Below are positions 32,065 through 40,257 of a stretch of 64,000 nucleotides of DNA, piece by piece. The stretch is from Streptomyces violascens (GTDB lineage Bacteria > Actinomycetota > Actinomycetes > Streptomycetales > Streptomycetaceae), in NCBI RefSeq assembly GCF_014649955.1, contig NZ_BMUA01000006.1, positions 186,001 to 250,000 of the forward strand, written 5' to 3'. The notes under the pieces are model-generated. The model was given only the letters and a program-made list of their open reading frames with translations. It was not told where the DNA came from and did no database searches. Both the position numbers and the translations under genes were made by a program. The first letter of the stretch is position 1; each line of letters opens with the position of its first letter.

Positions 32065-33162
32065 CTACTGCCCGAGCCGCTTCACGGCCGCCTCGACGCG
32101 TTCGTCGGTCGCCGTGAACGCGACCCGCACGAACCGCTCGCCCGCCTCGCCGTAGAAGTCTCCGGGCGCCACCAGGATGCCGAGCTCGGCGAGGTGGGCC
32201 ACCGTCTCCCAGCAGCCCTCGTCGCGGGTCGCCCACAGGTACAGGCTGGCCTCGCTGTGCTCGATGCGGAAGCCGTGCTTGACCAGGGCCTCGCGCAGCG
32301 CCGCCCGCCGCGCCGCGTACCGCGCCCGCTGCTCCTGTACGTGCGCGTCGTCGCCCAGGGCCGCGACGGTGGCCGCCTGCACGGGCGCGGCGGTCATCAT
32401 GCCGCCGTGCTTGCGGATCTGGAGCAGCTCGCCCAGAACGGCCGCGTCACCGGCGATGAACGCCGCCCGGTAGCCGGCCAGGTTGGAGCGCTTGGACAGC
32501 GAGTGGACGGACACGATGCCCTCGTAGCTGCCGCCGCACACGTCCGGGTGCAGCACCGAGACGGGCTCGGCCTCCCAGCCCAGCTCCAGGTAGCACTCGT
32601 CCGAGAAGACCAGCACGCCGTGCTCGCGGGCCCACGCCACGATGCGTACGAGCTCGTCCTTGGCGAGGACCCGGCCGGTCGGGTTGGACGGCGAGTTGAG
32701 CCAGAGCAGCTTGAGGTCGGTGGGGTCGAGCTCGGTCGGGTCGTCGTACACGACGGGCTCCGCGCCGCACAGGCGCGCGCCGACCTCGTACGTCGGGTAC
32801 GCGAGCCGCGGGTAGGCCACCTGGTCGCCGGCGCCGAGGCCGAGCTGGGTGGGCAGCCAGGCCACCAGTTCCTTGGAGCCGACCACCGGCAGGATGTTGG
32901 TGTGCTCGACGGAGCGCGCGCCGAGGCGCTTCTCCAGCCACCCCTTGATCGCGTCCCGCAGCGCGGGCGTGCCCCACACCGTCGGATAGCCCGGCGAGTT
33001 CGCGGCCCCGGTCAGGGCCTGCCGCACGAGCTCGGGGACCGGGTCGACGGGCGTGCCGACGGAGAGGTCCACGATGCCGTCCGGGTGGGCCGCGGCCGTC
33101 GCCTTGTACGGCTCCAGCTTGTCCCAGGGGAAGACGGGAAGGCGCGAGGAGACTGCGCTCAC
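32065..33162 (-). CDS. dapC: Succinyldiaminopimelate transaminase
   Basis: 365 residues, class I/II PLP aminotransferase. LNSPSNPTGRV (cofactor region), FSDECYLELGW, and SVHSLSKRSNLAGYR with the Schiff-base Lys. The N-terminal FPWDKLEPYK and lineage match actinobacterial DapC. It converts N-succinyl-2-amino-6-ketopimelate to N-succinyl-LL-DAP, the substrate of the nearby DapE. Located 105 bases downstream of the ferredoxin gene with a hairpin between; M. tuberculosis also has fdxC-dapC adjacent. Confidence 0.92.
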   Translation of the reverse strand: MSAVSSRLPVFPWDKLEPYKATAAAHPDGIVDLSVGTPVDPVPELVRQALTGAANSPGYPTVWGTPALRDAIKGWLEKRLGARSVEHTNILPVVGSKELVAWLPTQLGLGAGDQVAYPRLAYPTYEVGARLCGAEPVVYDDPTELDPTDLKLLWLNSPSNPTGRVLAKDELVRIVAWAREHGVLVFSDECYLELGWEAEPVSVLHPDVCGGSYEGIVSVHSLSKRSNLAGYRAAFIAGDAAVLGELLQIRKHGGMMTAAPVQAATVAALGDDAHVQEQRARYAARRAALREALVKHGFRIEHSEASLYLWATRDEGCWETVAHLAELGILVAPGDFYGEAGERFVRVAFTATDERVEAAVKRLGQ

Positions 33163-33224
33163 GAAAGGGGCTCACTTTCTCGTACGTACGGTGCTGCGGA
33201 CGGCCGGGCCGGGAAACACCGCGG

Positions 33225-33252
33225 CCCCGCACGGCAGCTGAGCCGTGCGGGG
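33225..33252 (-). terminator. Hairpin between fdxA and dapC
   Basis: CCCCGCACGGC (33225-33235) and GCCGTGCGGGG (33242-33252), a perfect 11-bp stem with a 6-base loop. It probably limits read-through from the ferredoxin gene into dapC. Confidence 0.6.
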
Positions 33253-33267
33253 ACCGGGGAAGCGCGA

Positions 33268-33588
33268 TCAGCCGTTCTGCGGCGGCAGCGCTGCGATGAA
33301 GGGGTGGTCCCGCTCGATCAGGCCGAGCTTGGAGGCGCCACCGGGCGAGCCGAGCTCGTCGAAGAACTCGACGTTCGCCTTGTAGTAGTCCTTCCACTCG
33401 TCCGGGGTGTCGTCCTCGTAGAAGATCGCCTCGACCGGGCAGACCGGCTCGCAGGCGCCACAGTCGACGCATTCATCCGGGTGGATGTACAAGGACCGGG
33501 AGCCCTCGTAGATGCAGTCGACCGGGCACTCTTCGATACACGCCTTGTCCTTGACGTCGACACAAGGCTGCGCGATGACGTAGGTCAC
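33268..33588 (-). CDS. fdxA: Seven-iron ferredoxin
   Basis: 106 residues from GTG 33588 with GAGGAGG upstream. The N-terminus VTYVIAQPCVDVKDKACIEE and the cysteine pattern (CVDVKDKACIEECPVDC, then CVDCGACEPVCP) fit a 3Fe-4S plus 4Fe-4S bacterial ferredoxin of the FdxA/FdxC type. The C-terminal about 45 residues form the usual capping extension. It is an electron carrier, for example for cytochromes P450 or other reductases. An in-frame extension to 33678 is arginine-rich and unlikely. Confidence 0.93.
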   Translation of the reverse strand: MTYVIAQPCVDVKDKACIEECPVDCIYEGSRSLYIHPDECVDCGACEPVCPVEAIFYEDDTPDEWKDYYKANVEFFDELGSPGGASKLGLIERDHPFIAALPPQNG

Positions 33589-33729
33589 GCTGTCGTTCCT
33601 CCTCGATAGGGCGCGGCGGGCCGATCTGCGGCTCCGTCCACGTGGCGCGCGGGAGCGCGGCGTCGTCGATGCCCACACCTAGTATCTCCGGTTCGGGGCA
33701 CGATCCGAACAGGAGGGGCGGAGAGACCT

Positions 33730-34725
33730 GTGGAATTCACCACCGGCGGACGGCTTGAGGTCCGAATTACGGCCGCCGATACGGGCAAACGCGTATCAGT
33801 CCGGCGCCTGGACCCCAGCGGAACTCCAGGCTCACTGTTCGCGGACACGGTCGGCGTACTCACATCATGGGACAACGGCGTGTTGTCGATCACACGAAAG
33901 AGCGGCGAGACGGTGCGCATCGAGGAGTCCACGCTGGTCGCGGGCAAGGTCGTGCCCGCGGCTCCGCCCCGCCGGCGCGGTCCCGCCGCCTCCTTCGAGG
34001 AGCTCGCGCCGGTCCTGGCGCGCGCCTGGCAGCCGGTGGAGAGCGAGCGGCTCGGCGACTGGACGCTGAGGGCCGCGGCCGGCTTCACCCGCCGGGCGAA
34101 CTCGGTCCTCCCCCTCGGCGACCCCGGCCTCCCGCTGCCGGACGCCCTCGACCACGTACGCGCCTGGTACGCGGCCCGCGGTCTTCCCGCGTACATCCAG
34201 ACCGCGACGGGCGCCGCGGGCACCCAGGAGCGCCTCTGCGCCGATCTTGAACAGGCGGGCTGGGAGCGCGAGGTGAGCGCCGAGGTGCGGATCGCGGCGC
34301 TCGCGCCGATCGCCGACCTGGACGCGGACGTGTCCCGGGTACGCCTCGATCGCACGGTCGACGAGGCGTGGCTGAGCCGCTACCAGCGGTCGTTGACCCC
34401 GGGCGAGCACGTCCTGGAGGTCCTGAACAGCGGGCCCTCGGTGTGGTTCGCCTCGGTACCCGGCGACGGGGCGGCGCCCGCGGCGATCGGGCGGTGCGTG
34501 GTGGACGGGCGCTGGGCGGGCTTCATGGCGGTCGAGGTGGACCCGGCGCTGCGCCGCCAGGGCCTCGCGACGGCCGTCATGACCGCGCTGGCCCGCCGCG
34601 CCCTGGACGAGGGCGCATCGGCCGCCTGGCTCCAGGTGGAGGCCGACAACGACGCCGCCCGCGCGCTCTACGAGGGCCAGGGCTTCGCGACGCACCACAG
34701 CTACCACCACTTCCGATCCCGCTGA
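33730..34725 (+). CDS. GNAT-family N-acetyltransferase
   Basis: 331 residues from GTG 33730, with GGAGGGG further upstream. Residues 1-80 form a small beta-rich domain (RLEVRITAADTGKRVSVRRL), followed by a partial GNAT-like region and a complete C-terminal GNAT fold with VEVDPALRRQGLATAVMTAL (acetyl-CoA loop Q/RxxGxA) and EADNDAARALYEGQGF. The acceptor is unknown. Mycothiol synthase is also a double GNAT, but the sequence here does not identify it as such. The SirB1 gene follows after 17 bases, probably one operon. Confidence 0.85.
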   Translation: MEFTTGGRLEVRITAADTGKRVSVRRLDPSGTPGSLFADTVGVLTSWDNGVLSITRKSGETVRIEESTLVAGKVVPAAPPRRRGPAASFEELAPVLARAWQPVESERLGDWTLRAAAGFTRRANSVLPLGDPGLPLPDALDHVRAWYAARGLPAYIQTATGAAGTQERLCADLEQAGWEREVSAEVRIAALAPIADLDADVSRVRLDRTVDEAWLSRYQRSLTPGEHVLEVLNSGPSVWFASVPGDGAAPAAIGRCVVDGRWAGFMAVEVDPALRRQGLATAVMTALARRALDEGASAAWLQVEADNDAARALYEGQGFATHHSYHHFRSR

Positions 34726-34742
34726 CCGGGTACGAGGCTGAC

Positions 34743-35573
34743 ATGAATCCGGAAGTCACCGACTGGCGGCGGGAGTTCGCCGAGGAGGCCCGCTCGGAGC
34801 GTCCCGACGTGGTTTCGCTCTGCCTCCTGCTCGGCGCGGTCGCCGACCCCGCGCTCGGCCAACGGGGCATCGACGCGGCCCACATCGAGCTGGACCGGCT
34901 CGCCGGGCTGCTCCCCTACGGCCTCACAGGCGCCCGCCCCTGGGCCCTTGCGACGGCCGAACTCCTCGGCGCCACCTGCGGCTTCCACGGCAGCCCACCC
35001 GACTACCAGCGCCTGGAGTCGTCCCTGCTGCACGAGGTGCTGCGGCGCCGGCGGGGCCTGCCCATCCTGCTCTCGGTGGTCTGGATCGAGGTGGCCCGGC
35101 GGGCCGGGGCGCCGGTGTACGGGGTCGCGCTGCCCGGCCACTTCGTGGTGGGCTTCGGCCCGCCCCGGGACCGGGTCCTGGCCGACCCGTTCGACGGGGG
35201 CCGCCTCCTGACCGGCGTGGATACGGAGCTCCTGGTGGCCGGGGCGACGGGCGCGCCGCTCGACGAGTCGATGCTCAGCCCGGCCGCCCCGCTGGACGTC
35301 ATCCTGCGCATCCTGAACAACATCCGCGCGTGGGCCGCGGCGCGCCCGGAGCGCAGCGACGTCGCCCTGTGGGCGGTGGAGCTCTCCCTGCTGCTCCCCT
35401 CCCACCCGGCCCGCCTGCGCTTCGAGCGGGCGCAACTCCTGGTGCAGCGGGGCGACTTCCTGGCGGGGGCGGCCGAGCTCGACCGGTACGCGGACGTGGT
35501 GGAGCCGGTGGAGCCGACCACCGCGGAATCGGTTCGCCGCCGGGCGAGGGCGGCCCGGGCCATGCTCAATTAG
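34743..35573 (+). CDS. SirB1 family protein (transglutaminase-like plus TPR)
   Basis: 276 residues from ATG 34743. The transglutaminase-like core contains LLHEVLRRRRGLPILLSVVW, VALPGHFVVGFG and FDGGRLL, the SirB1 signature in which the catalytic Cys of true transglutaminases is replaced. The C-terminal helical repeats (PARLRFERAQLLVQRGDFLA) are TPR-like. The biochemical role of SirB1 proteins is unresolved. It lies 17 bases after the GNAT gene in the same direction. Confidence 0.86.
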   Translation: MNPEVTDWRREFAEEARSERPDVVSLCLLLGAVADPALGQRGIDAAHIELDRLAGLLPYGLTGARPWALATAELLGATCGFHGSPPDYQRLESSLLHEVLRRRRGLPILLSVVWIEVARRAGAPVYGVALPGHFVVGFGPPRDRVLADPFDGGRLLTGVDTELLVAGATGAPLDESMLSPAAPLDVILRILNNIRAWAAARPERSDVALWAVELSLLLPSHPARLRFERAQLLVQRGDFLAGAAELDRYADVVEPVEPTTAESVRRRARAARAMLN

Positions 35574-35672
35574 CTCGGCCCGGGGTGGGGTTCTTCTGGG
35601 CGCGGGCCCATCCGGCTACGGCGGGGTGGGGGTGGTTTGGGTACGGCCCCGCCCCGCTACGGCCATTGCGGA

Positions 35673-35742
35673 GTTCCCCGCGCCCCCAACCCGCTTTCGA
35701 CCGCAGACCGTGCGGGGCTGGTCGCGCGGTTCCCCGCGCCCC
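35673..35742. repeat. Two copies of a dispersed intergenic motif, GTTCCCCGCGCCCC
   Basis: Exact copies at 35673-35686 and 35729-35742, 56 bases apart, within a 244-base intergenic stretch that also repeats GGCTACGGC/CGCTACGGC. I recall this motif as frequent in Streptomyces intergenic DNA. No gene seen here. Confidence 0.6.
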
Positions 35743-35817
35743 TGTAGGGCACCCAGCACTGCCGGTCGCGCCCGCCGTGGCGGAGCCCCGGGGCGGCGCC
35801 CCGCTTAGGGTCCCCCC

Positions 35818-36468
35818 ATGAGCGACCGCCACCCCCGCGCCATCCACCCCGTCCCCTACCACTCCCAATGGGCCTCCCCCGAGCTCGTGGAGGAGATCGT
35901 CGAGGGCGCTCTGGACGCGGCCCAGGACCCGTTGTGGCGGGAGTACGGGGCCCAGACCCCCGAGGAGTACGCCTGGTGGTCCTGGCGGCTGTGCGGAGTC
36001 GCCTGCCTGCGGATGGCGCTGGAGTACTGGCAGGGCTCGGCGCCGACCCCGATGGAGCTCGCCGAGGAGTGCCTCGCGGCGGGCGCGTACGTCCGCCGGG
36101 ACGACGGCCTTGACGGGCTGATCTACGCCCCGTTCGCCGCGTACGCCCACGAGCGATGGGGACTGAAGGCGGCAGCCCGACCCCACCTGCCGATGGCCGA
36201 GATCCCCCGACTCATCGCATCCGGGAACCTGTTGATGCTCTCCGTCCACCCCTCGATCCGCGAGCTCGCACCGGCCCCGGAGCGCCGGGGCGGCCATCTG
36301 GTCCTGGCGGTGGGGGTCACCGAGGACGCCCTCGTCCTTCACAATCCGTCCGGATTCCAGGGCCGCCGCTCGCAGGAGTTCGTCCATGTCCGGTGGGCCG
36401 ACCTCGATCGGTTCTACGCGGGGCGGGGTGTCGTCATGGGGCCCGGCACCGGGCGGCCCGGGGCCTGA
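35818..36468 (+). CDS. C39-like peptidase family protein
   Basis: 216 residues. Papain-like C39-family arrangement: a Cys in WSWRLCGVACLRMALEYW, and His/Asp-type residues in RGGHLVLAVGVTEDALVLHN followed by PSGFQGR. No signal peptide or membrane segment, so it is cytosolic or exported by another route. The start is 6 bases after TAGGGT (35806-35811) with no ribosome site, probably leaderless. Substrate unknown; no adjacent bacteriocin gene. Confidence 0.75.
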   Translation: MSDRHPRAIHPVPYHSQWASPELVEEIVEGALDAAQDPLWREYGAQTPEEYAWWSWRLCGVACLRMALEYWQGSAPTPMELAEECLAAGAYVRRDDGLDGLIYAPFAAYAHERWGLKAAARPHLPMAEIPRLIASGNLLMLSVHPSIRELAPAPERRGGHLVLAVGVTEDALVLHNPSGFQGRRSQEFVHVRWADLDRFYAGRGVVMGPGTGRPGA

Positions 36469-36624
36469 ACCCGCCACATCCGGCCAATCCCCGCACCCCG
36501 CCGGAAAACCCTGCCGGAACGGCGACCAGCGGTCACAATCTGTTGACGCACCCTCAACCGGGCGTTCCCGATGGCCTGTTGAGGACGGCGCAGCCATGTC
36601 ACCCCGACCTCGCCAGGAGTCCCC

Positions 36625-37113
36625 GTGTCACGCCTCAGACCGATAGCCGCCCGCCTCGCCCCCGCCCTGCTCCTCCCCCTCCTCACCACCCTCGGCCTCG
36701 CCGCCCCGGCCGCCGCCGACCCGGCACAGGCCGACCTCTCCGTGACCCTGGACGTCTCCCCCAAGGGGCTCGGCATCAACGCGGCCACGTTCACGGCGAA
36801 CGTCACCAACACCGGGCCCGCGGCCGTCGGCGCCGCCCGGGTGTGGTTCAGCTATCCGGCCGGGTTCACGGCGCCCTCCGCGCCCGGCTGCACGCTCGAC
36901 GGGACCAACCGGACCGCCGTCTGCGCGCTCGGCGCGATCCCGGCCGGCGCCACCGTCTCGAAGAAGCTGACGCTGCACGCCGGCCTCCTGGCGAGCGGCA
37001 GCCTCCCGGTCACGGCCGCCCTGGTCGACCTGACCCCCGCCGACCCGGACCCGGGCAACAACTCGGCGGTCCACGTCTGCTCGGCCCTGACCCTGCTCCT
37101 GGTCAGCTGCTGA
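36625..37113 (+). CDS. Secreted DUF11-like beta-sandwich protein
   Basis: 162 residues from GTG 36625, CAGGAG upstream. Sec signal peptide (LAPALLLPLLTTLGLAAPAA, cleavage near AAA-DP). The mature part is a single Ig-like domain of the DUF11/CARDB type: ADLSVTLDVSPKGLGINAAT, FTANVTNTGPAAVGAARVWF, LVDLTPADPDPGNNSA. Two Cys in the domain and a C-terminal LLLVSC. Likely an extracellular or wall-associated adhesin-like domain. Followed by a 9-bp stem hairpin. Confidence 0.78.
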   Translation: MSRLRPIAARLAPALLLPLLTTLGLAAPAAADPAQADLSVTLDVSPKGLGINAATFTANVTNTGPAAVGAARVWFSYPAGFTAPSAPGCTLDGTNRTAVCALGAIPAGATVSKKLTLHAGLLASGSLPVTAALVDLTPADPDPGNNSAVHVCSALTLLLVSC

Positions 37114-37120
37114 AGCCTCC

Positions 37121-37153
37121 GGGACCCCCGGGGTCATGGATCACGGGGGTCCC
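37121..37153 (+). terminator. Hairpin after the DUF11-like gene
   Basis: GGGACCCCC (37121-37129) and GGGGGTCCC (37145-37153), a perfect 9-bp stem with a 15-base loop and no T-run. Confidence 0.55.
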
Positions 37154-37208
37154 ACGGTGCACGATGGGGGCGGCGGATCTTCACCCCCGACGCGGGACGG
37201 GCTGGCAC

Positions 37209-37709
37209 ATGCAGACCAACACGGCCATGGCCGGGCTCCTGGCCCGCACCGATGTCTCCGGGCTCGGCGACGACGACGTCCCGGCGCCCTTCCGCGACGT
37301 CGTACGCCAGGGGTGGACGACGGCCCCCAGCGGCGCCCGGCTGCTCACGGCGCTGGTCGACACGACCCACGGGACGTACGTCGACGCCGTACAGGAGGAG
37401 TACGCCGTCAACGGGCGCGGGATGATCGACGAGGGCCTGCCCGCATCCGGCCCCGAGCGGGAGTGCGCCCTGCTGCGCAGGTGCCTCGCCTATGCCCGGA
37501 TCGCCCTGATCGGCGCGCGCGAACAGTTCGGGGACGCGGGCGTGAAGGGATACGTCTCGCTGTCCACCGGCGGGTTCTACGAGGACACCGTCACCGCGTA
37601 CGTCACCTTCTGCGCCGAGCACCCCGGCCTGGCGCGCTACCTCGGCCCCATCGAGGGCTACGAGGAAGAGGCCGTCGCCGAGCTCGCCCTCGACGACTTC
37701 GACCCCTGA
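37209..37709 (+). CDS. Hypothetical protein, 166 aa
   Basis: No family recognised. Predominantly helical and acidic (LARTDVSGLGDDDVPAPFRD, ALLRRCLAYARIALIGAREQ), ending EEEAVAELALDDFDP. ATG 37209 has no strong ribosome site. Codon usage and the absence of overlap with other genes support coding. Its stop lies 9 bases from the stop of the convergent response regulator. Confidence 0.6.
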   Translation: MQTNTAMAGLLARTDVSGLGDDDVPAPFRDVVRQGWTTAPSGARLLTALVDTTHGTYVDAVQEEYAVNGRGMIDEGLPASGPERECALLRRCLAYARIALIGAREQFGDAGVKGYVSLSTGGFYEDTVTAYVTFCAEHPGLARYLGPIEGYEEEAVAELALDDFDP

Positions 37710-37718
37710 GCCGCCCGG

Positions 37719-38324
37719 TTACAGCCAGCCCTTCTCGCGCGCGATGCGGACGGCCTCCGCACGGTTGCGGGCCGCCAGCTTCTGGATGGCCATGGAGAGG
37801 TAGTTGCGGACGGTGCCCTGAGAGAGGCAGAGGGCGGCGGCGAGTTCGGCGTTGGTCGCGCCGTCCTGCGCGGCCCGCAGCACGTCGCGCTCGCGGTCGG
37901 TCAGCGGGTTCGCCCCCTCGGCGAGGGCAGCGGCCGCGAGCGTCGGGTCGATGACCCGCTCGCCGTCGAGCACCTTCCGTACCGCCGTTGCCAGTTGGGC
38001 CGCCGGGGCGTCCTTCACCAGGAAGGCGTCCGCGCCGGACTCCATGGCGCTGCGCAGGTAGCCGGGGCGCCCGAAGGTGGTCAGGATGACGATCTTCACG
38101 TCCGGCAGCTCGCGGTGCAGCTGCGCCGCCGCCTCGATGCCGGTCATGCCCGGCATCTCGATGTCGAGCAGGGCCACGTCCACCGTGTGCTCGCGGGCCG
38201 CCGCGAGCACCTCGTCGCCCCGGGCGGCCTGCGCCACCACCTCCATGTCCGGCTCCAGACCGAGCAGCGCGGCGAGGGCCTCGCGGACCATGGACTGGTC
38301 TTCGGCCAGGAGTAGTCGGATCAT
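37719..38324 (-). CDS. NarL/LuxR-type response regulator
   Basis: 201 residues. Receiver domain 1-120: LLLAEDQ (acidic pocket), LLDIEMPG with the phospho-acceptor Asp at about 54, and VKDAP with the conserved Lys. LuxR HTH at about 135-195: NPLTDRERDVLRAAQDGATN, LCLSQGTVRNYLS. The ATG overlaps the kinase stop in ATGA. A TAGTAT (38332-38337, reverse) 7 bases upstream could give an extra leaderless transcript. It likely controls the ABC exporter at the head of this operon. Confidence 0.92.
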   Translation of the reverse strand: MIRLLLAEDQSMVREALAALLGLEPDMEVVAQAARGDEVLAAAREHTVDVALLDIEMPGMTGIEAAAQLHRELPDVKIVILTTFGRPGYLRSAMESGADAFLVKDAPAAQLATAVRKVLDGERVIDPTLAAAALAEGANPLTDRERDVLRAAQDGATNAELAAALCLSQGTVRNYLSMAIQKLAARNRAEAVRIAREKGWL

Positions 38325-39520
38325 GATCCGGATACTAGAGGGGTCGTGGGCGGGTCCGGAATCAGGGGGATCCGGGCGACCAGCGTGAAGCCCTTGCGGC
38401 CGGGTTCCGTCTCCAGCACTCCGGACACCTTCTCCAGGCGTTCCGCGAGGCCGGTCAGGCCGTTGCCCGGGACCGGGGAGGCCGAGCCGGACTTGCCGTC
38501 GTCCTGGACGCGCAGTTCGAGGAACCGGCCGTCCAGCGTCTGGCGTTCGCCGATGGTGACCGTGCAGTGGCGGGCGCCGCTGTGGCGCACCACATTGGTG
38601 GCCGCCTCGCGAAGGACCCAGGCGAGCACCTCCTCCTCGGCGGCGGGCAGGCCCTCGGGCGCCTTGGTCGGCACGTCCGCCTCGATGCCCGCCGCGCTCA
38701 ACGCGGTCCGGGCGCCCGCGAGTTCGGCGGGCAGGGTCGCCCTGCGGTACCCGCTCACGGCGGCCCGTACGTCGACGAGGGCCTGCCGGCTCACCTGCTC
38801 GATGTCGGCCACCTGCTGGGCCGCCTGGTCGGGGTGGCCGGGCAGCATCCGTCCGGCCAGCTCGCTCTTGAGCGTGATGAGGGACAGGGAGTGGCCGAGC
38901 AGGTCGTGCAGATCGCGCGCCATCCTCAACCGCTCCTCGTTCGCGGCCAGCTGGGCCACGGTGGCCCGGGCCTCGCGCAGTTCCACCGACGTACGGATCA
39001 GATGGCGCACGCCCGTCATGGCGAAGCCGCCCAGGATCGCGGGGATGACCAGATCCGGCACGACGTCGCCGACGTGGGTGGCGCGCGTCCCGATCGCGGT
39101 CATCGTGGCGGTCGTGACCAGGATCGACCAGGTGGCGAGCGTGATCGGCAGCGTCGCCCCGCAGGAGACGGACACGTACACGAAGAGCACGAGCCAGGAC
39201 GCGCCGAGGGTCAGGGAGAGGACGACCGCCAGCCCCGCCAGGAAGCCCAGGAGGCTGTAGACCGTCGTGTGGGCCAGGGGGCGGGCGGTGTGGCGCAGGA
39301 CCAGGGCCAGGTAGACCGTCACGAAGGCGGCGAGGCCCAGCCAGCCGAGCACGGTCGCCGCGATGGTGTGGTTGCCGTCGAGCAGGTCGCCGATCGGGGC
39401 TGTCATGAAGGCGAGCCAGATGCCGACCCACATCAGCTTCTGCCACATCTGGCGGCGCGTCTCGGGGCTCAGCCCGATCCGCACCGCCGGGTCCTTGCGG
39501 CCCTGGTTCAGGGGACTCAC
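38321..39520 (-). CDS. Sensor histidine kinase (HisKA_3 / DesK-NarX class)
   Basis: 399 residues from GTG 39520, which overlaps the permease stop by 4 bases. About five to six membrane segments in residues 30-165, then the dimerisation helix MARDLHDLLGHSLSLITLKS with the phosphorylated His, and a compact HATPase domain (LREAATNVVRHSGARHCTVT, NGLTGLAERLEKVSG). No large sensor domain is visible, so the signal is probably sensed in the membrane or through the ABC transporter. It phosphorylates the downstream response regulator. Confidence 0.92.
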   Translation of the reverse strand: MSPLNQGRKDPAVRIGLSPETRRQMWQKLMWVGIWLAFMTAPIGDLLDGNHTIAATVLGWLGLAAFVTVYLALVLRHTARPLAHTTVYSLLGFLAGLAVVLSLTLGASWLVLFVYVSVSCGATLPITLATWSILVTTATMTAIGTRATHVGDVVPDLVIPAILGGFAMTGVRHLIRTSVELREARATVAQLAANEERLRMARDLHDLLGHSLSLITLKSELAGRMLPGHPDQAAQQVADIEQVSRQALVDVRAAVSGYRRATLPAELAGARTALSAAGIEADVPTKAPEGLPAAEEEVLAWVLREAATNVVRHSGARHCTVTIGERQTLDGRFLELRVQDDGKSGSASPVPGNGLTGLAERLEKVSGVLETEPGRKGFTLVARIPLIPDPPTTPLVSGS

Positions 39521-40257
39521 GCCTTCAGGGTGTCCTTCCGGTACAGCCATGCCGCGCCGCCCGCGAAGAGCAGGAAGTAGAAGACGAGGATGGCGAGGTC
39601 CTTGCCGTGCGGGGCGTTGCCCAGCTCGATGGCCTGTCCGAGGGCAGCGTACGCGTGCGTGGGCAGCCACTCCGCGATGTTCTGCAGCCACTGCGGGAAG
39701 ACGGTGCTGGGCATCCACAGACCGCCCAGGATCGACATGCCGAAGTAGATGATCATCGTGATCGGGCGGACCGCGTCACCGCTGGCGATGTAGCCGATGG
39801 CCACGCCGAGGGCCGCGAAGCAGAGCGAACCGGCCCAGATGGCGATGGTCAGCGCGCCCCACTGCCAGGCCTCGAAGCGCACGCCCTTGGCGGCGGCCGC
39901 GACGAGGAAGACGACCACGATGCAGGGCAGGGTCACGACGGCCGCGCTGGCGATCTTCGCGAGGACGTAGCCGCGGCCCGGCAGGGTGGTCAGGCGCAGC
40001 TGGCGCACCCAGCCCTTCTCGCGCTCCTTGGCGATCTTCTCGCTGTTGCCCATGAGGACGGCGGTGATCGCGCCGAAGGAGGCCATCGAGACCATGTACA
40101 GGGCGGGGAAGGTGAGGTCGGTGCCCTTGACCTTGTCGGTGCTGTTCTGCGAGGCCGCGAAGAGCAGGTAGAGGGCCGAGGGGTAGATCACCGAGAAGAA
40201 CATGAACTTCTTGTTCCGCAGGGTGCGGGTGATTTCGAGCTTGATCAGCGTGTTCAT
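39517..40257 (-). CDS. ABC-2 type exporter permease
   Basis: 246 residues with six membrane segments typical of ABC-2 permeases (KFMFFSVIYPSALYLLFAAS, YMVSMASFGAITAVLMGNSE, VVTLPCIVVVFLVAAAAKGV, IWAGSLCFAALGVAIGYIAS, ITMIIYFGMSILGGLWMPST, LAILVFYFLLFAGGAAWLY). ATG 40257 overlaps the ATPase stop in ATGA; its own stop overlaps the kinase start in GTGA. It forms the channel of an exporter, probably for a drug or lipid-type compound. Confidence 0.91.
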   Translation of the reverse strand: MNTLIKLEITRTLRNKKFMFFSVIYPSALYLLFAASQNSTDKVKGTDLTFPALYMVSMASFGAITAVLMGNSEKIAKEREKGWVRQLRLTTLPGRGYVLAKIASAAVVTLPCIVVVFLVAAAAKGVRFEAWQWGALTIAIWAGSLCFAALGVAIGYIASGDAVRPITMIIYFGMSILGGLWMPSTVFPQWLQNIAEWLPTHAYAALGQAIELGNAPHGKDLAILVFYFLLFAGGAAWLYRKDTLKA

